From positions 27,474 to 91,473 of the forward strand of contig PGXB01000002.1 in NCBI GenBank assembly GCA_002838945.1: a stretch of 64,000 nucleotides of DNA. Reading direction: 5' to 3'. This DNA comes from a candidate division Zixibacteria bacterium HGW-Zixibacteria-1 (GTDB taxonomy: Bacteria > Zixibacteria > MSB-5A5 > GN15 > PGXB01). Made by a program: the position numbers and the translations under genes. Positions 15,794-25,019 of this stretch are shown one piece after another; the first letter of the stretch is position 1, and every line of letters starts with the position of its first letter. Below the pieces are notes generated by a model. It was not told where the DNA came from. It saw nothing but the letters and a program-made list of their open reading frames with translations, and did not search any database.

Positions 15794-17431
15794 TTAATAG
15801 CATGAACGCGGGCCGTCAATAACAACATTGTTTTTATCCACGCAGAAATAGCCGCAGAAGATGCTATAGTCTCTGACAATGTCAGGGCCATTATATACCT
15901 TACGATCCGCAGTCTCCGGATTGGTAATCAGATTTCCTGTGCCATCGCGGTCACTGGCCGGATAAGGGCCCATTTTATGCGACCAGCGCCCATTGTCGTC
16001 AAGACGATACCAATGGTAGTCTTGATTGGGCGCAATTACCAGGGCAACTATGTGATAACAATCCCGGCATGCCTTGTCAATATTTGTGACCATCAGACCG
16101 TCTGCCTGCGCGGCCGAAGTTACGGTCGGGCAGGTCGTAGAGTGCGAGGCACCATGAGCATAACCAGGTTGTGCATAGGTATTGGTTTTTATATTACATC
16201 CATAATTATAACAGTTATTGCAGGTGACGGTGGCAGCGTCATTCCAGTAAGCCGGCTCATACGGCGGCGCACCATCCTGCCTGACAATAACTTGGGCGGA
16301 AAGCGGACTGGCCGCCCCGAAAACAAATTGCTGGGCCGTGATTTTATCTCCTGCAGCAAAATTGGTGGCGTCTCCCAATGCGATTTTTATGCATTCGCCA
16401 TTTCCGGCCGCCTGAGCAACCTGGGTACCATTGACGAAAACTTTCACTGTGCTTAGAACCACCGTATTACATATCGTAACATAAAATTCATCTTTACAGA
16501 TCGGTTCTCTGACAACCGGCGCCGGGACTTCTTTCACAGGTGGCACTTTTTCAGATGGATCCGATCCCAGATCACACAGATATTGAATAGCGTAATAGAT
16601 AAAACCATCTTTGAAAACAGGATTTATTCCATATATTACGGCATTGGCAATGGCGGTGCCGCCACCTACCTGGACGGGCCCGCTACCGTCATCAGCAAAG
16701 ATCATGACAACTGCCCCCAGAAACAGATTATCAACACGACAAGCATCATTGCCGATTACAATCGGCTCATGAATTGCCGGGGTCGGCAGGGATTCCGGTT
16801 TTTTCTGGACCTTTTCAATGTCGGAATGATTGCTGGTATAGCCTCTTTGCTTGAGACACATCTCCTGCCACGAATCATACCCGTCACCCAGGACAAGTTC
16901 GGGAACTCCAAATCTGATATTTCTGTAAGGGGTCATGCCGTTTTTAATTTCAGCGCCATTCTGTGCGAGACGAACAGTGGCCCCTTCCACTATATTCTCA
17001 ACCACTATGCATTTCTGGCACTCAAAAAGGGGCCCATGGATTTTGGGCGTTAGCAGTTTCTCACCGCTGATCAGGTTCGAGGGCGGAATCGTGACGACTG
17101 TTACCGGTTCTCTGGATTTCACACTGATATGATTGCCCACTATCTGAGCGGCCGAGACTACATCTCCGGTACTCAATGGATTTGGCAGGACCACCTCTCC
17201 CCAACCCATCCAGGTGCTGAATTCCTTGACTTTGGCACCATTTACGTAGATCCGGATTTTAGCATTTCGATCGGCGCCTCCATATGAAATAATACTGGCG
17301 CAATTGTATATGGGTGTCCCTATGGTCGGCGGCGAAAGACTATTATCGACCGTCAAACCATTGCAGCCGAAAAGTACCGCCAGCAATATCACCGATATTG
17401 CCGCCATGCTAACAATGTTTTTTACTTTCAT
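15794..17431 (-). CDS. Large lipoprotein with four internal repeats
   Basis: A 545-residue lipoprotein with lipobox VLFGC (Cys23). Four units of about 90 residues begin near residues 34, 126, 216 and 302. Each opens with a pattern like P-x-I-x-x-P-I followed by one or two Cys, then V-x-x-G-A-x-V and a short x-x-N-G-x-x-V strand (for example TPKIHGPLFECQKCIVVENI and APVVREPICKDEFYVTICNT). The units look like small beta-sandwich modules of an adhesin or binding protein. The C-terminal 150 residues are different and Cys- and His-rich (NCCNYGCN-like region, RDCYHIVALV, CGYFCVDKNN). No enzyme motif is visible. It is probably exposed on the cell surface. Confidence 0.78.
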   Translation of the reverse strand: MKVKNIVSMAAISVILLAVLFGCNGLTVDNSLSPPTIGTPIYNCASIISYGGADRNAKIRIYVNGAKVKEFSTWMGWGEVVLPNPLSTGDVVSAAQIVGNHISVKSREPVTVVTIPPSNLISGEKLLTPKIHGPLFECQKCIVVENIVEGATVRLAQNGAEIKNGMTPYRNIRFGVPELVLGDGYDSWQEMCLKQRGYTSNHSDIEKVQKKPESLPTPAIHEPIVIGNDACRVDNLFLGAVVMIFADDGSGPVQVGGGTAIANAVIYGINPVFKDGFIYYAIQYLCDLGSDPSEKVPPVKEVPAPVVREPICKDEFYVTICNTVVLSTVKVFVNGTQVAQAAGNGECIKIALGDATNFAAGDKITAQQFVFGAASPLSAQVIVRQDGAPPYEPAYWNDAATVTCNNCYNYGCNIKTNTYAQPGYAHGASHSTTCPTVTSAAQADGLMVTNIDKACRDCYHIVALVIAPNQDYHWYRLDDNGRWSHKMGPYPASDRDGTGNLITNPETADRKVYNGPDIVRDYSIFCGYFCVDKNNVVIDGPRSCY

Positions 17432-17792
17432 CCACAGCCTCTTTATCCTAAATTGATTTTAGATTAGCATGTCAAACCGCAAGCAGTCAACCCTATGGGT
17501 AACCTCGACCAATGATGTTAGATAAAACGTAATTCAAAAGCGCCCTCGCTATCGGAACAATCTGATGTCATATGAAAATGAAAATCGAACGATTGTCGCC
17601 CTGGCTAACCATTTGGGTTAGCCCTGTGGATTAATATTAAGAAAGCAACTCTTTTAAAACAAGCAAAAATCATCGCCGGGGAATAATTTTTCGAGAGCAA
17701 TGGTCTTGAGGCACAGACGACTTCAAATGCCAGGCGTATCCTAAAAGAGAGACGAAAAAATGAAGATTGGTTGTTTTTCGAGCCAAATTGAT
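17432..17792. other. Intergenic region with one perfect hairpin
   Basis: No gene is supported here. GGCTAACC (17603-17610) pairs perfectly with GGTTAGCC (17616-17623) around a five-base loop. Neither side has a T-run, so it is not a standard terminator. The rest shows no promoter or ORF I would defend. Confidence 0.5.
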
Positions 17793-17816
17793 AAAAAAAA
17801 CCCCGCTGATGCGGGG
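17793..17816 (-). terminator. Intrinsic terminator after tRNA-Leu
   Basis: CCCCGC (17801-17806) pairs with GCGGGG (17811-17816) across TGAT. Eight T follow on the minus strand (17793-17800). It lies 11 bases beyond the tRNA-Leu CCA end and so ends the gap-pgk-tpiA-secG-tRNA unit. Confidence 0.9.
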
Positions 17817-17827
17817 CCGTGTATCTA

Positions 17828-17913
17828 TGGTGCGGAAGGGGGGATTTGAACCCCCACGCTTATTCAGCGCCACCCCCTCAAGATGGTGTGTCTACCAATT
17901 CCACCACTTCCGC
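17828..17913 (-). tRNA. tRNA-Leu (anticodon GAG)
   Basis: The acceptor GCGGAAG pairs with CTTCCGC, the D-arm contains GGTAGACAC, and the anticodon stem CCATC/GGTGG closes the loop TTGAGGG with anticodon GAG. A type II variable arm follows, and the T-arm is GGGGGTTCAAATCCCCC. Discriminator A at 17831 and an encoded CCA (17828-17830). It lies 21 bases after secG, a common tRNA-Leu position in bacteria, and may be cut from the same transcript. Confidence 0.96.
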
Positions 17914-17934
17914 ACTATATTTTGCCGTCAAATA

Positions 17935-18366
17935 TTATTGACCGGTCTCGTTCTGTGCGGGAACTGCCGGCAGTTCGCCATCACCGGTATTCTGGTCGGC
18001 AGGTTGGGTGCCGCCCTGGTTATCAACCGGCAGCGCCTGTTGCTGGGCCGACTGACGCTCCAGTTCCCTCTGCGCCTCCTCGGTCACGACTGAGCCACCT
18101 GTGGCAGCTCCAGCGCCGCGCCCGCTGCGATGACTCGACATGAAGGCCAGGACACCGCAGTTAATTATAAAGACAACCGCCAGAATCGTCGTCGCCTTCG
18201 AAAGAAATGAGGCCGCGCCGCGTCCGCCGAAAACCGCGCCGGTCAAACCGGTGCCGCCGCCGCCGAAGGCGCCGGCCAATCCTTCACCTTTGGCCGACTG
18301 CATCAGCACGACAATCATCAGCAGAATACAGACCAGTGTATGAAACACAACCATTACAGTAAACAA
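17935..18366 (-). CDS. secG: SecG, preprotein translocase subunit
   Basis: A 143-residue SecG. Two transmembrane helices (about residues 3-22 and 55-76) flank the conserved glycine-rich loop: MQSAKGEGLAGAFGGGG, then FGGRGAASFLSKAT. SecG binds SecYE in the inner membrane and speeds SecA-driven export. The C-terminal 65 residues are a Gln-, Gly- and Pro-rich low-complexity tail, longer than in E. coli. It follows tpiA by 14 bases, a classic arrangement. Confidence 0.94.
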   Translation of the reverse strand: MFTVMVVFHTLVCILLMIVVLMQSAKGEGLAGAFGGGGTGLTGAVFGGRGAASFLSKATTILAVVFIINCGVLAFMSSHRSGRGAGAATGGSVVTEEAQRELERQSAQQQALPVDNQGGTQPADQNTGDGELPAVPAQNETGQ

Positions 18367-18380
18367 AGCAATTCCTCCGT

Positions 18381-19133
18381 CTATGCAGATTTGACTATTT
18401 GCGTAAAATCCTCAACCTTCAGGCTGGCTCCGCCGATCAAGCCGCCGTCGATATCGGGCTGTTTCAGCAACCCGGCGGCATTGGCGGCGTTCATGGAACC
18501 GCCGTAAAGTATCGATAAATTATCGGCCGTGGCATCCCCGTGATTCGTCCTTATCCTATTCCTGATAAAGCGATGAACTTCCTGCGCCATTTCCGGGGTG
18601 GCTGTTTTACCGGTTCCGATTGCCCAGACCGGCTCATAGGCGATTACGACCTGTTTCATATCTCCGGCCGTCAAACCGTCCAGCGAGCCATCTACCTGTC
18701 TGCCAATGACCTCCTCAGTCTTGCCTTTTTCGCGTTCTTCAAGCTTCTCACCGATACAAACAATCGGGCCAAGCCCGCTTTTGACAGCCAGCTTAACCTT
18801 CTCATTTACAATCGCATCGGTCTCGGAAAAATATTCCCTTCTTTCCGAGTGGCCCAAAATAATATACTTTACTCCGATTGTCAAGAGCATCAAAGGGCCA
18901 ATTTCGCCCGTAAATGCCCCTGTTTCCTTAAAATACATATTTTGTGCCCCAAGATATATCCGACTCCCTTTGAGCAATTGGGCCGTTTCGCTCAGAGCGG
19001 TATAGGGCGGGCAAATTACCACCCGGGGATGTTCGCCCCCGCCGAGACTCTTAACCAATCCGCGGACCAGCTCCGCCGCCTCGGCATTGGTTTTGTTCAT
19101 CTTCCAGTTGCCGGCTATTATTGTCAATCTCAT
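18381..19133 (-). CDS. tpiA: Triosephosphate isomerase
   Basis: A 250-residue TIM barrel interconverting dihydroxyacetone phosphate and glyceraldehyde-3-phosphate. It shows GNWKMNKT near residue 8 (substrate Lys), IILGHSERRE near 91 (catalytic His), AYEPVWAIGTGKTATPE near 165 (catalytic Glu), and LYGGSMNAANA near 207 for phosphate binding. Full length. It lies between pgk (16-base gap) and secG (14-base gap) in a lower-glycolysis operon. Confidence 0.97.
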   Translation of the reverse strand: MRLTIIAGNWKMNKTNAEAAELVRGLVKSLGGGEHPRVVICPPYTALSETAQLLKGSRIYLGAQNMYFKETGAFTGEIGPLMLLTIGVKYIILGHSERREYFSETDAIVNEKVKLAVKSGLGPIVCIGEKLEEREKGKTEEVIGRQVDGSLDGLTAGDMKQVVIAYEPVWAIGTGKTATPEMAQEVHRFIRNRIRTNHGDATADNLSILYGGSMNAANAAGLLKQPDIDGGLIGGASLKVEDFTQIVKSA

Positions 19134-19149
19134 GTTGTCATTTCCTCAG

Positions 19150-20346
19150 TTATTTGGCATCGGTCAGCGCGGCAACACCCGGAAGAATCTTACCTTCGAG
19201 AAACTCAAGCGAAGCTCCGCCCCCGGTAGAAATATGTGTCAATTTGTCATCAAGGCCGCATTTGCTCACGGCTGAAGCCGAATCGCCGCCTCCGACAACC
19301 GTCACCGCTCCCTTGGCTGTGATATCGGCCAGAATTCGGGCAATACCATAGGTCCCGGCGGCAAATTTCTCGACTTCGAAAACGCCCATCGGCCCATTCC
19401 AGACCACCGTCTTGGCGTTTTTCAACTCGACCGAGAACTGTTTAATCGAGTCCGGCCCGATATCGAGGCCCTTCATCCCGGCCGGTATCTTGTCGGCTGA
19501 GACGACCGTGACTCTGCTGTCATTTACATCCGCCGCGACCGCAAAATCGGTCGGGAAAATCAGGCGGACCTTTTTCGCAACCGCTTTTTTCAATATTTCT
19601 CCGGCCAGACCAAGCTTGTCGGCTTCGAGAAGCGAATCCCCGATTTCCTTTCCCATTGCTTTCAGAAACGTGAAAACCATGCCGCCGCCGATAATGATGC
19701 TGTCCACCTTAGTCATCAGGTTTTCAATCACATCGATCTTGCCCGATATCTTGGCGCCACCCAGAATGGCCACAAAGGGCCGCCTGGGAGCGAACAGGGC
19801 ATTGCCCAGGTATTCCAGTTCCTTTTCCATCAGCAGTCCGGCGGCGCAGGTATCAAAATATTTGGTGACACCTTCAGTTGAGGCATGGGCACGATGAGCC
19901 GAGCCAAAAGCATCGTTGACATATACATCGGCCAGCTTGGCCAGTTGCCCGGAAAAACCGGGATCATTGTCGGTTTCCTCAGGATGGAAACGGAGATTTT
20001 CAAGCAGCATGACATCGCCCTCTCCAAGAGCATCGGCCATGCTTGCCACCATATCGCCGACACAGTCGGGTGCGAACATAACCTCTTTCCCCAGAAGTTC
20101 CGAAAGTCTGGCAGCCGCCGGTTTGAGCGACATTTCGGGAACCACTTTGCCTTTGGGTCGTCCCAGATGGCTGCACAGGATAAGCCGACCGCCGTCATTG
20201 ATGATGCGATTGATGGTCGGCAGTGACGCGACGATACGGCGATCATCGGTAATATGCTGTTGGCTGTCCAGCGGGACATTGAAATCAACTCTGATGAGGA
20301 CTCTTTTGCCTTTGAAGTTTATATTTGACACCGTCAATTTATTCAT
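19150..20346 (-). CDS. pgk: Phosphoglycerate kinase
   Basis: A 398-residue kinase that makes ATP from 1,3-bisphosphoglycerate. The N-domain has [13 protein letters not shown] near residue 16, [10 protein letters not shown] near 58 and [14 protein letters not shown] near 158. The C-domain has [17 protein letters not shown] near 194, [11 protein letters not shown] near 222, NGPMGVFE near 318 and [11 protein letters not shown] near 350. Normal length. Downstream of gap across a GC-rich hairpin (20365-20383). Confidence 0.97.
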   Translation of the reverse strand: MNKLTVSNINFKGKRVLIRVDFNVPLDSQQHITDDRRIVASLPTINRIINDGGRLILCSHLGRPKGKVVPEMSLKPAAARLSELLGKEVMFAPDCVGDMVASMADALGEGDVMLLENLRFHPEETDNDPGFSGQLAKLADVYVNDAFGSAHRAHASTEGVTKYFDTCAAGLLMEKELEYLGNALFAPRRPFVAILGGAKISGKIDVIENLMTKVDSIIIGGGMVFTFLKAMGKEIGDSLLEADKLGLAGEILKKAVAKKVRLIFPTDFAVAADVNDSRVTVVSADKIPAGMKGLDIGPDSIKQFSVELKNAKTVVWNGPMGVFEVEKFAAGTYGIARILADITAKGAVTVVGGGDSASAVSKCGLDDKLTHISTGGGASLEFLEGKILPGVAALTDAK

Positions 20347-20364
20347 ACTGACTCCGTTTTAAGA

Positions 20365-20383
20365 AGCCCCCGTGGCGGGGGCT
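20365..20383 (-). other. GC-rich hairpin between gap and pgk
   Basis: AGCCCCCG (20365-20372) pairs perfectly with CGGGGGCT (20376-20383) around TGG. On the minus strand only TCTTAAAA follows, so termination would be weak. It could reduce read-through into pgk or protect the gap mRNA 3' end. Confidence 0.6.
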
Positions 20384-20389
20384 CGTACT

Positions 20390-21379
20390 TTATAACATCT
20401 TCGCCAGCATGTCAATCATGCGGCAGGAGAAGCCCCATTCGTTGTCATACCATGAGAAAACTTTCGCAAAGTTGCCGCTGGCCATGGTCAATTGGGAGTC
20501 GAAAACAGAGCTGTGCGGATTGCCTATAATATCAACCGAAACGATCGGTTCTTCGGTGTACTCAAGAAATCCCTTCATCGGCCCGTCGGCGGCTTTTTTC
20601 ATGGCGGCATTAATTTGCTCGACGGTGGCTTCTTTTTCCATGATGACGGCCAGATCCACCAGAGATGCATCAGGGGTCGGAACACGAATGGCGCAGCCAT
20701 CCAGCTTGCCTTTCGTGGCCGGAAGAACTTCCGAGATCGCTTTGGCGGCGCCGGTGGTGGTCGGAATCATGGATAAGGCGGCCGCCCGGGCGCGGCGAAG
20801 ATCCTTATGCGGGAGATCGAGAATTTTCTGATCATTGGTATAGGAGTGGATGGTCGTCATAAACCCCTTTTCGATCCCGAAATTATCCAGCAAAACTTTG
20901 GTTATCGGCGCGAGGCAGTTGGTGGTGCAGCTTCCGATCGAAATGACATGATGCTTGTTTTTATCGTAATCCTTATCATTGACACCCATGACAAAAGTAC
21001 CGTCATGCTTCTTGGCGGGCGCCGAAATAAGCACTTTCTTGGCACCGGCATGGATATGTTTGCCGGCTGATTCCTTATCTTTGAATAGGCCGGTCGATTC
21101 CACCACGATTTCGGCACCAAGCACCTTCCAGGGCAGACTGGCCGGATCACGCTCCGCCATGACTGGAATTTCTTTACCGTCCACGACCAGGCGGTTGTCG
21201 GAATAACCGACTTCGCCCTTAAATTTGCCATGGATAGAATCATATTTTAACAAATGCGCCAACGTCGCGGCATCTGTGATATCATTGATGCCGACAATTT
21301 CTATTTTTGATTTCTGGGCGGCTCGAAAAACCAGACGTCCGATTCTCCCAAATCCGTTAATACCTACTTTGATTGCCAT
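20390..21379 (-). CDS. gap: Glyceraldehyde-3-phosphate dehydrogenase (type I)
   Basis: A 329-residue phosphorylating GAPDH. It has the Rossmann start [15 protein letters not shown], the catalytic [12 protein letters not shown] (Cys about residue 150), the His-bearing [10 protein letters not shown], and [12 protein letters not shown] near the C-terminus. It makes 1,3-bisphosphoglycerate for Pgk. Residues around 33 ([18 protein letters not shown]) resemble NAD-preferring enzymes. It is first of the gap-pgk-tpiA-secG series, or second if the outer-membrane protein gene 35 bases upstream is on the same transcript. Confidence 0.97.
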   Translation of the reverse strand: MAIKVGINGFGRIGRLVFRAAQKSKIEIVGINDITDAATLAHLLKYDSIHGKFKGEVGYSDNRLVVDGKEIPVMAERDPASLPWKVLGAEIVVESTGLFKDKESAGKHIHAGAKKVLISAPAKKHDGTFVMGVNDKDYDKNKHHVISIGSCTTNCLAPITKVLLDNFGIEKGFMTTIHSYTNDQKILDLPHKDLRRARAAALSMIPTTTGAAKAISEVLPATKGKLDGCAIRVPTPDASLVDLAVIMEKEATVEQINAAMKKAADGPMKGFLEYTEEPIVSVDIIGNPHSSVFDSQLTMASGNFAKVFSWYDNEWGFSCRMIDMLAKML

Positions 21380-21414
21380 GCAACCTCCTTATTATTCCAG
21401 GTAAGTTTCAGCGT

Positions 21415-22113
21415 TTAGAAAATATATCCTGCGCCGACTGTTAAGGTCCAGCCGGAATAATCCTTTATTTCCGCCAAAGGCTGACCGAATTTGACCGGCA
21501 TATATTTATAACTCATGGTCAGTCCGATATTGGTCCCTATCGGCCAGTCAATTCCGCCGCCGAGCATATAAGTGAATTTAGTCTCAGTATTTTCGGCAGT
21601 ATAGCCATAGTAAGTGTAATAATAATCGTTATAATCGATGACGCTCTGACTGCCATAAACAAACCCTAAGCCGGGTTGAGCATATATATAAATCGGCAGA
21701 CTCTCCAATTTAAAGAATGGATACAGCTTAGTCGAAAGAAACATCGGATACAGGTTTACCGCCCCCACATATGTGGCAGTGCTGCTGCTGTATTGTATGT
21801 CTCCCCGGCTGTACAATCCCAGTGAGATTTCAACCGCCAATGGGGGCGCAACCCTGATGGCATAGAAAAATTCACCGTAAACGGAACTATTGTCGAATTC
21901 CATTGAAAACGGGGAATCCGTCGGCGCCGCTTCATCACCCGAATTGGTCCAGGCACCGATTCTTGCCCCGGCAAAATTCTTTTGGGGAAAGCCCTTCTTT
22001 TCCAGTTGCAAACCCGACGATGCCAGGGGCAGGATAAGAATTCCGGATATTATGAAAATTATTGTTTTAATTAACATGTTTCTTTTACCCAAAACCAACC
22101 TCCGCCGTTTCAA
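21415..22113 (-). CDS. Outer-membrane beta-barrel protein (porin-like)
   Basis: About 220-232 residues: signal peptide, then alternating amphipathic strands ending in a terminal aromatic (GWTLTVGAGYIF), the usual C-terminal outer-membrane insertion signal. LGGGIDWPIGTNIGLTMSYKY and AQPGLGFVYGSQS are typical barrel strands of the OmpW/opacity-protein type. The start is uncertain. The longest frame starts at TTG 22113, the signal peptide proper begins at ATG about residue 13, and GGAGG sits between them. The product is probably 8-stranded. No ligand can be inferred. A TATAAT box lies upstream at 22143. Confidence 0.8.
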   Translation of the reverse strand: MKRRRLVLGKRNMLIKTIIFIISGILILPLASSGLQLEKKGFPQKNFAGARIGAWTNSGDEAAPTDSPFSMEFDNSSVYGEFFYAIRVAPPLAVEISLGLYSRGDIQYSSSTATYVGAVNLYPMFLSTKLYPFFKLESLPIYIYAQPGLGFVYGSQSVIDYNDYYYTYYGYTAENTETKFTYMLGGGIDWPIGTNIGLTMSYKYMPVKFGQPLAEIKDYSGWTLTVGAGYIF

Positions 22114-22142
22114 TCAAATACGCAGCAATGGTTCACTATGAT

Positions 22143-22171
22143 ATTATACCCGATACACTTTACCGATTTAA
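22143..22171 (-). promoter_or_regulatory. Probable promoter for the OMP-gap-pgk-tpiA-secG unit
   Basis: On the minus strand a perfect TATAAT (22143-22148) lies 17 bases from a weak -35 TTAAAT (22166-22171), about 30 bases before the start region of the barrel protein gene. Confidence 0.45.
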
Positions 22172-22219
22172 ATCTCAAAACCTCTCACATTCACACTAAC
22201 GGCGATGTTCAATTTATTT

Positions 22220-23776
22220 TTATAACACGGGCAAAATATACATTTTTTTATTTTTGTAATACATTAAAACAGAAAAATCTCTCAACATCAGATTCCCAAT
22301 ATTTCCGTCAACTTCTCTCGAATCCATTAATCCGCCGGAACCTCCGGCAACCATCAGGGTCGGTTTAATTATTTCAGCCGGCCCGACCTTAAATACGGTT
22401 CCAACCGCGGCATAAGCCTCAGACTGCCCCCCCACACCGCCGACACCTCTTTCCATTTTTTTAATTTCGGAAAAAGTGCTGTCCAGTTTATTCTTATCCA
22501 CAAAAGATTTGTGAAGAATCAGTCCCAGCGCATTGCCAAAATCGACCAGGAATCTTCCTGTAATATTGCCATATTGAGCCTGAACCAAGGGGACTTTTAA
22601 ATGCAGTTCAAAATCAACCGCAAAATTAGAATCGGGCGGCACGAAGGTATCGGGGTTGTAGAAGATGAGGCTGTTTTTCTTGAAATCAAGCCGGAATGGA
22701 AATCTCTGAAGGAGATCGAAACCGACGATTCCCCCGAAATTTTCCGCTGTTGAAGCCCGGATATCCGACAAATCCACAATGGCGGATATTTGATTGTATA
22801 GCTTGATTCCGCCGACGTTTAACGAATCGATATCAGCAACCGCCGCGGTTCCATATCCCGCCACACCTTTGGCGGGCAGTTCACCGGTCGGAACCAGTCC
22901 GATTTTATCCGATAATTCCCTATCGAGAACATTTGTCCCGGCGCCCGAATCCAGAATGAATTTTTTCACAGGGCTGCCGTTAACCGAAGCTTCAATATAA
23001 ATATGACCCGCAAAAAGTTCAAAGGGCATAATTACCGAATCCTTATTATCCGGGAACAGGTAATCTTTTTCTCCCCCTGCCGTCATTTGAAATAATGATT
23101 GCGGAACCGGGACATTAAATTCCACCGAGGTCGTCCTTATGACAGCATTCAACTGGGGAATATTCGACTCGGTCCGGTTAACAAAAGGAACCTCGATGCC
23201 ATCAATTTCGCGAAAATCGGACATGTAAGTAACAACATCGATTTCATCCAATTTTTCGCGAACCACCTCGAGCCGCCCGTTATTTACGTTTATAAACAGC
23301 CATAAAGAATCTCCATACTTCGGGAATGCCAGAAATAATTTATAGCCGGTTTCATTGAGAGCGGTATCCTTTAGAAATGTCACCGTGCCCGGCATCCGAT
23401 CATCGAACAAATATGACATCCCGGCCATATAGGCCCCGGTAATCATATTTTTCTTCTCCATACCGGTAAGCTCCAGTGTCTGGCCATTCTGGTCCTCCAT
23501 CCATGCGGTCCTGCCGTTATAGGCCTGGGTCAGCTTCAAAATCCCCAAATCGGTGATATTATAAATTTTATCCGGAACGGCAAAAATGACTTCTGTTTCA
23601 CCGCTCAGGCCGCCCAGTTCAACACTGCCGGTAGTTTTGACCGATTTGATATTTTTAATTAGAGCCAGCTGTTTTGGGGGCATGAAATCGGCAATCGCAG
23701 TGGCGCCGGCCCGTGGAGTGAAAATGACCGCCGCAAGGAACAAAAAAATTAAAATAGGAAGTTTCTTCAAATACAT
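22220..23776 (-). CDS. LolA-like plus pepsin-like aspartic protease domain protein
   Basis: A 518-residue exported protein (signal peptide about 5-25). Residues about 45-230 resemble a LolA/LppX-type outer-membrane lipoprotein-binding fold (GELSGETEVIFAV-like strand, then YNGRTAWMEDQNGQTLEL). The C-terminal 270 residues carry two aspartic-protease halves. The first has FILDSGAGTNVLDRELSD near 275, a good DSG site. The second has FLVDFGNALGLILHKSF near 410, where DFG replaces DTG/DSG. Such single-chain bacterial retropepsin-like proteins are known, but the altered second site makes activity uncertain. It follows rodA by 21 bases and could be co-transcribed with the elongation genes. Confidence 0.75.
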   Translation of the reverse strand: MYLKKLPILIFLFLAAVIFTPRAGATAIADFMPPKQLALIKNIKSVKTTGSVELGGLSGETEVIFAVPDKIYNITDLGILKLTQAYNGRTAWMEDQNGQTLELTGMEKKNMITGAYMAGMSYLFDDRMPGTVTFLKDTALNETGYKLFLAFPKYGDSLWLFINVNNGRLEVVREKLDEIDVVTYMSDFREIDGIEVPFVNRTESNIPQLNAVIRTTSVEFNVPVPQSLFQMTAGGEKDYLFPDNKDSVIMPFELFAGHIYIEASVNGSPVKKFILDSGAGTNVLDRELSDKIGLVPTGELPAKGVAGYGTAAVADIDSLNVGGIKLYNQISAIVDLSDIRASTAENFGGIVGFDLLQRFPFRLDFKKNSLIFYNPDTFVPPDSNFAVDFELHLKVPLVQAQYGNITGRFLVDFGNALGLILHKSFVDKNKLDSTFSEIKKMERGVGGVGGQSEAYAAVGTVFKVGPAEIIKPTLMVAGGSGGLMDSREVDGNIGNLMLRDFSVLMYYKNKKMYILPVL

Positions 23777-23797
23777 ATTAAATCCTCTGAATCGAAA

Positions 23798-25018
23798 CTA
23801 ATATTCTGTCCAGTGATAGTCCGCCAGGACCAAAAGGCTTATTAATATCCAGGATAAAATCTGAGAGGTGCCGCCATAACTGAGTAACGGCAAGGGCAGG
23901 CCGGTCACCGGCATCAATCCGATCGTCATCCCGACATTGATAAAAAATTGAAAAAACAGGATCGTTATGGCTCCCCAGGCAAGGTACGATGTAAATTTTG
24001 ATCGGCATCGCGCCGCAATCATAATACCCCGATAAAAAATGTAGGCAAACAGTACTATGACAATCAGAGTCCCGATAAAGCCAAATTCCTCGCCCAAAAC
24101 CGAAAAAATAAAATCGGTATGACGTTCCGGAAGAAACTTAAGCTGACTCTGAGAGCCTTCGAGATACCCCTTGCCGATCAATCCGCCCGAGCCGACCGCA
24201 ATTTTCGACTGAATAATCTGGTACCCCGCGCCACGGGGATCCCGTCCCGGGTCAAGAAAAGTGAGAATCCTGAGTTTCTGATAATCGGCCAGTCGATTCC
24301 AGACTATGGGGGCCAGGATCCCGAAGAAAAGATTGACCGTGACCGCCAAAGATCCGGACAGAAAACCCGGTCTGAAGGCCAAAATAAATCCTATCAAAAT
24401 GACCAGATAGACCACCCAGGTCAACCAGTGAAAAGCGGTCAGCAGCGAAATCAACGGCGATATTATCAAAATAATATAAAATGGCGACAGACCCGACCAA
24501 AACCAAAGGCTGAATAAGAGGGCCACAAAAACCATTGATGTTCCCAGATCGGGCTGGACAATAACCATTCCGACCGGGATTACGGTTATCACCGTTGAAA
24601 TCAGTAATCTTCCGATTGACTGCGGCCGCAGTTTGGTGTAGGCCAAAAAACGCGCCAGGGCAATCAATAGCGCCAGCTTGGCAATATCCGACGGAGTCAC
24701 ATTTATCGGTCCCAGAGAGAACCACCGAGCCGCCCCGTACTTGGAATGTCCGATGAAGAAAACCAGCAATAACAGAGACAATCCCAGGGCATAGAACAGA
24801 TAGGCCAGAAAATCTATCATGCGCAAGGGGATATGAATAACGACTGCAAAGGCAAAAAGAGCCATGCATACCCAGAGTATTTGCTTGACATAAAAATCCT
24901 GCGATGAACCGGTCGCCGAATCAAATTGGGCGGAATATATCAGCAGTATCCCGATTATCGATAGAATCAGGGCGGCGCCAATCAGCTTCCAGTCAAGATT
25001 TCGATAGACAATATTCAT
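23798..25018 (-). CDS. rodA: RodA, peptidoglycan glycosyltransferase of the elongasome
   Basis: A 406-residue SEDS-family membrane enzyme with about ten transmembrane segments. It polymerises lipid II glycan strands during side-wall growth. Visible are GAARWFSLGPINVTPSDIAK near residue 93 (the AAARW/QPSE-like region), VQPDLGTSMVFV near 159 with the conserved Asp, LPERHTDFIFSVLGEEFGF near 300, and GLPLPLLSYGGTS near 373. Length is normal. It is one base from mrdA, its transpeptidase partner. Confidence 0.95.
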   Translation of the reverse strand: MNIVYRNLDWKLIGAALILSIIGILLIYSAQFDSATGSSQDFYVKQILWVCMALFAFAVVIHIPLRMIDFLAYLFYALGLSLLLLVFFIGHSKYGAARWFSLGPINVTPSDIAKLALLIALARFLAYTKLRPQSIGRLLISTVITVIPVGMVIVQPDLGTSMVFVALLFSLWFWSGLSPFYIILIISPLISLLTAFHWLTWVVYLVILIGFILAFRPGFLSGSLAVTVNLFFGILAPIVWNRLADYQKLRILTFLDPGRDPRGAGYQIIQSKIAVGSGGLIGKGYLEGSQSQLKFLPERHTDFIFSVLGEEFGFIGTLIVIVLFAYIFYRGIMIAARCRSKFTSYLAWGAITILFFQFFINVGMTIGLMPVTGLPLPLLSYGGTSQILSWILISLLVLADYHWTEY

Positions 25019-25019
25019 C

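Noticed and set aside
17670-17873. Minus-strand open frame overlapping tRNA-Leu and its terminator
   Set aside because: It overlaps a certain tRNA and terminator and has no coding features.
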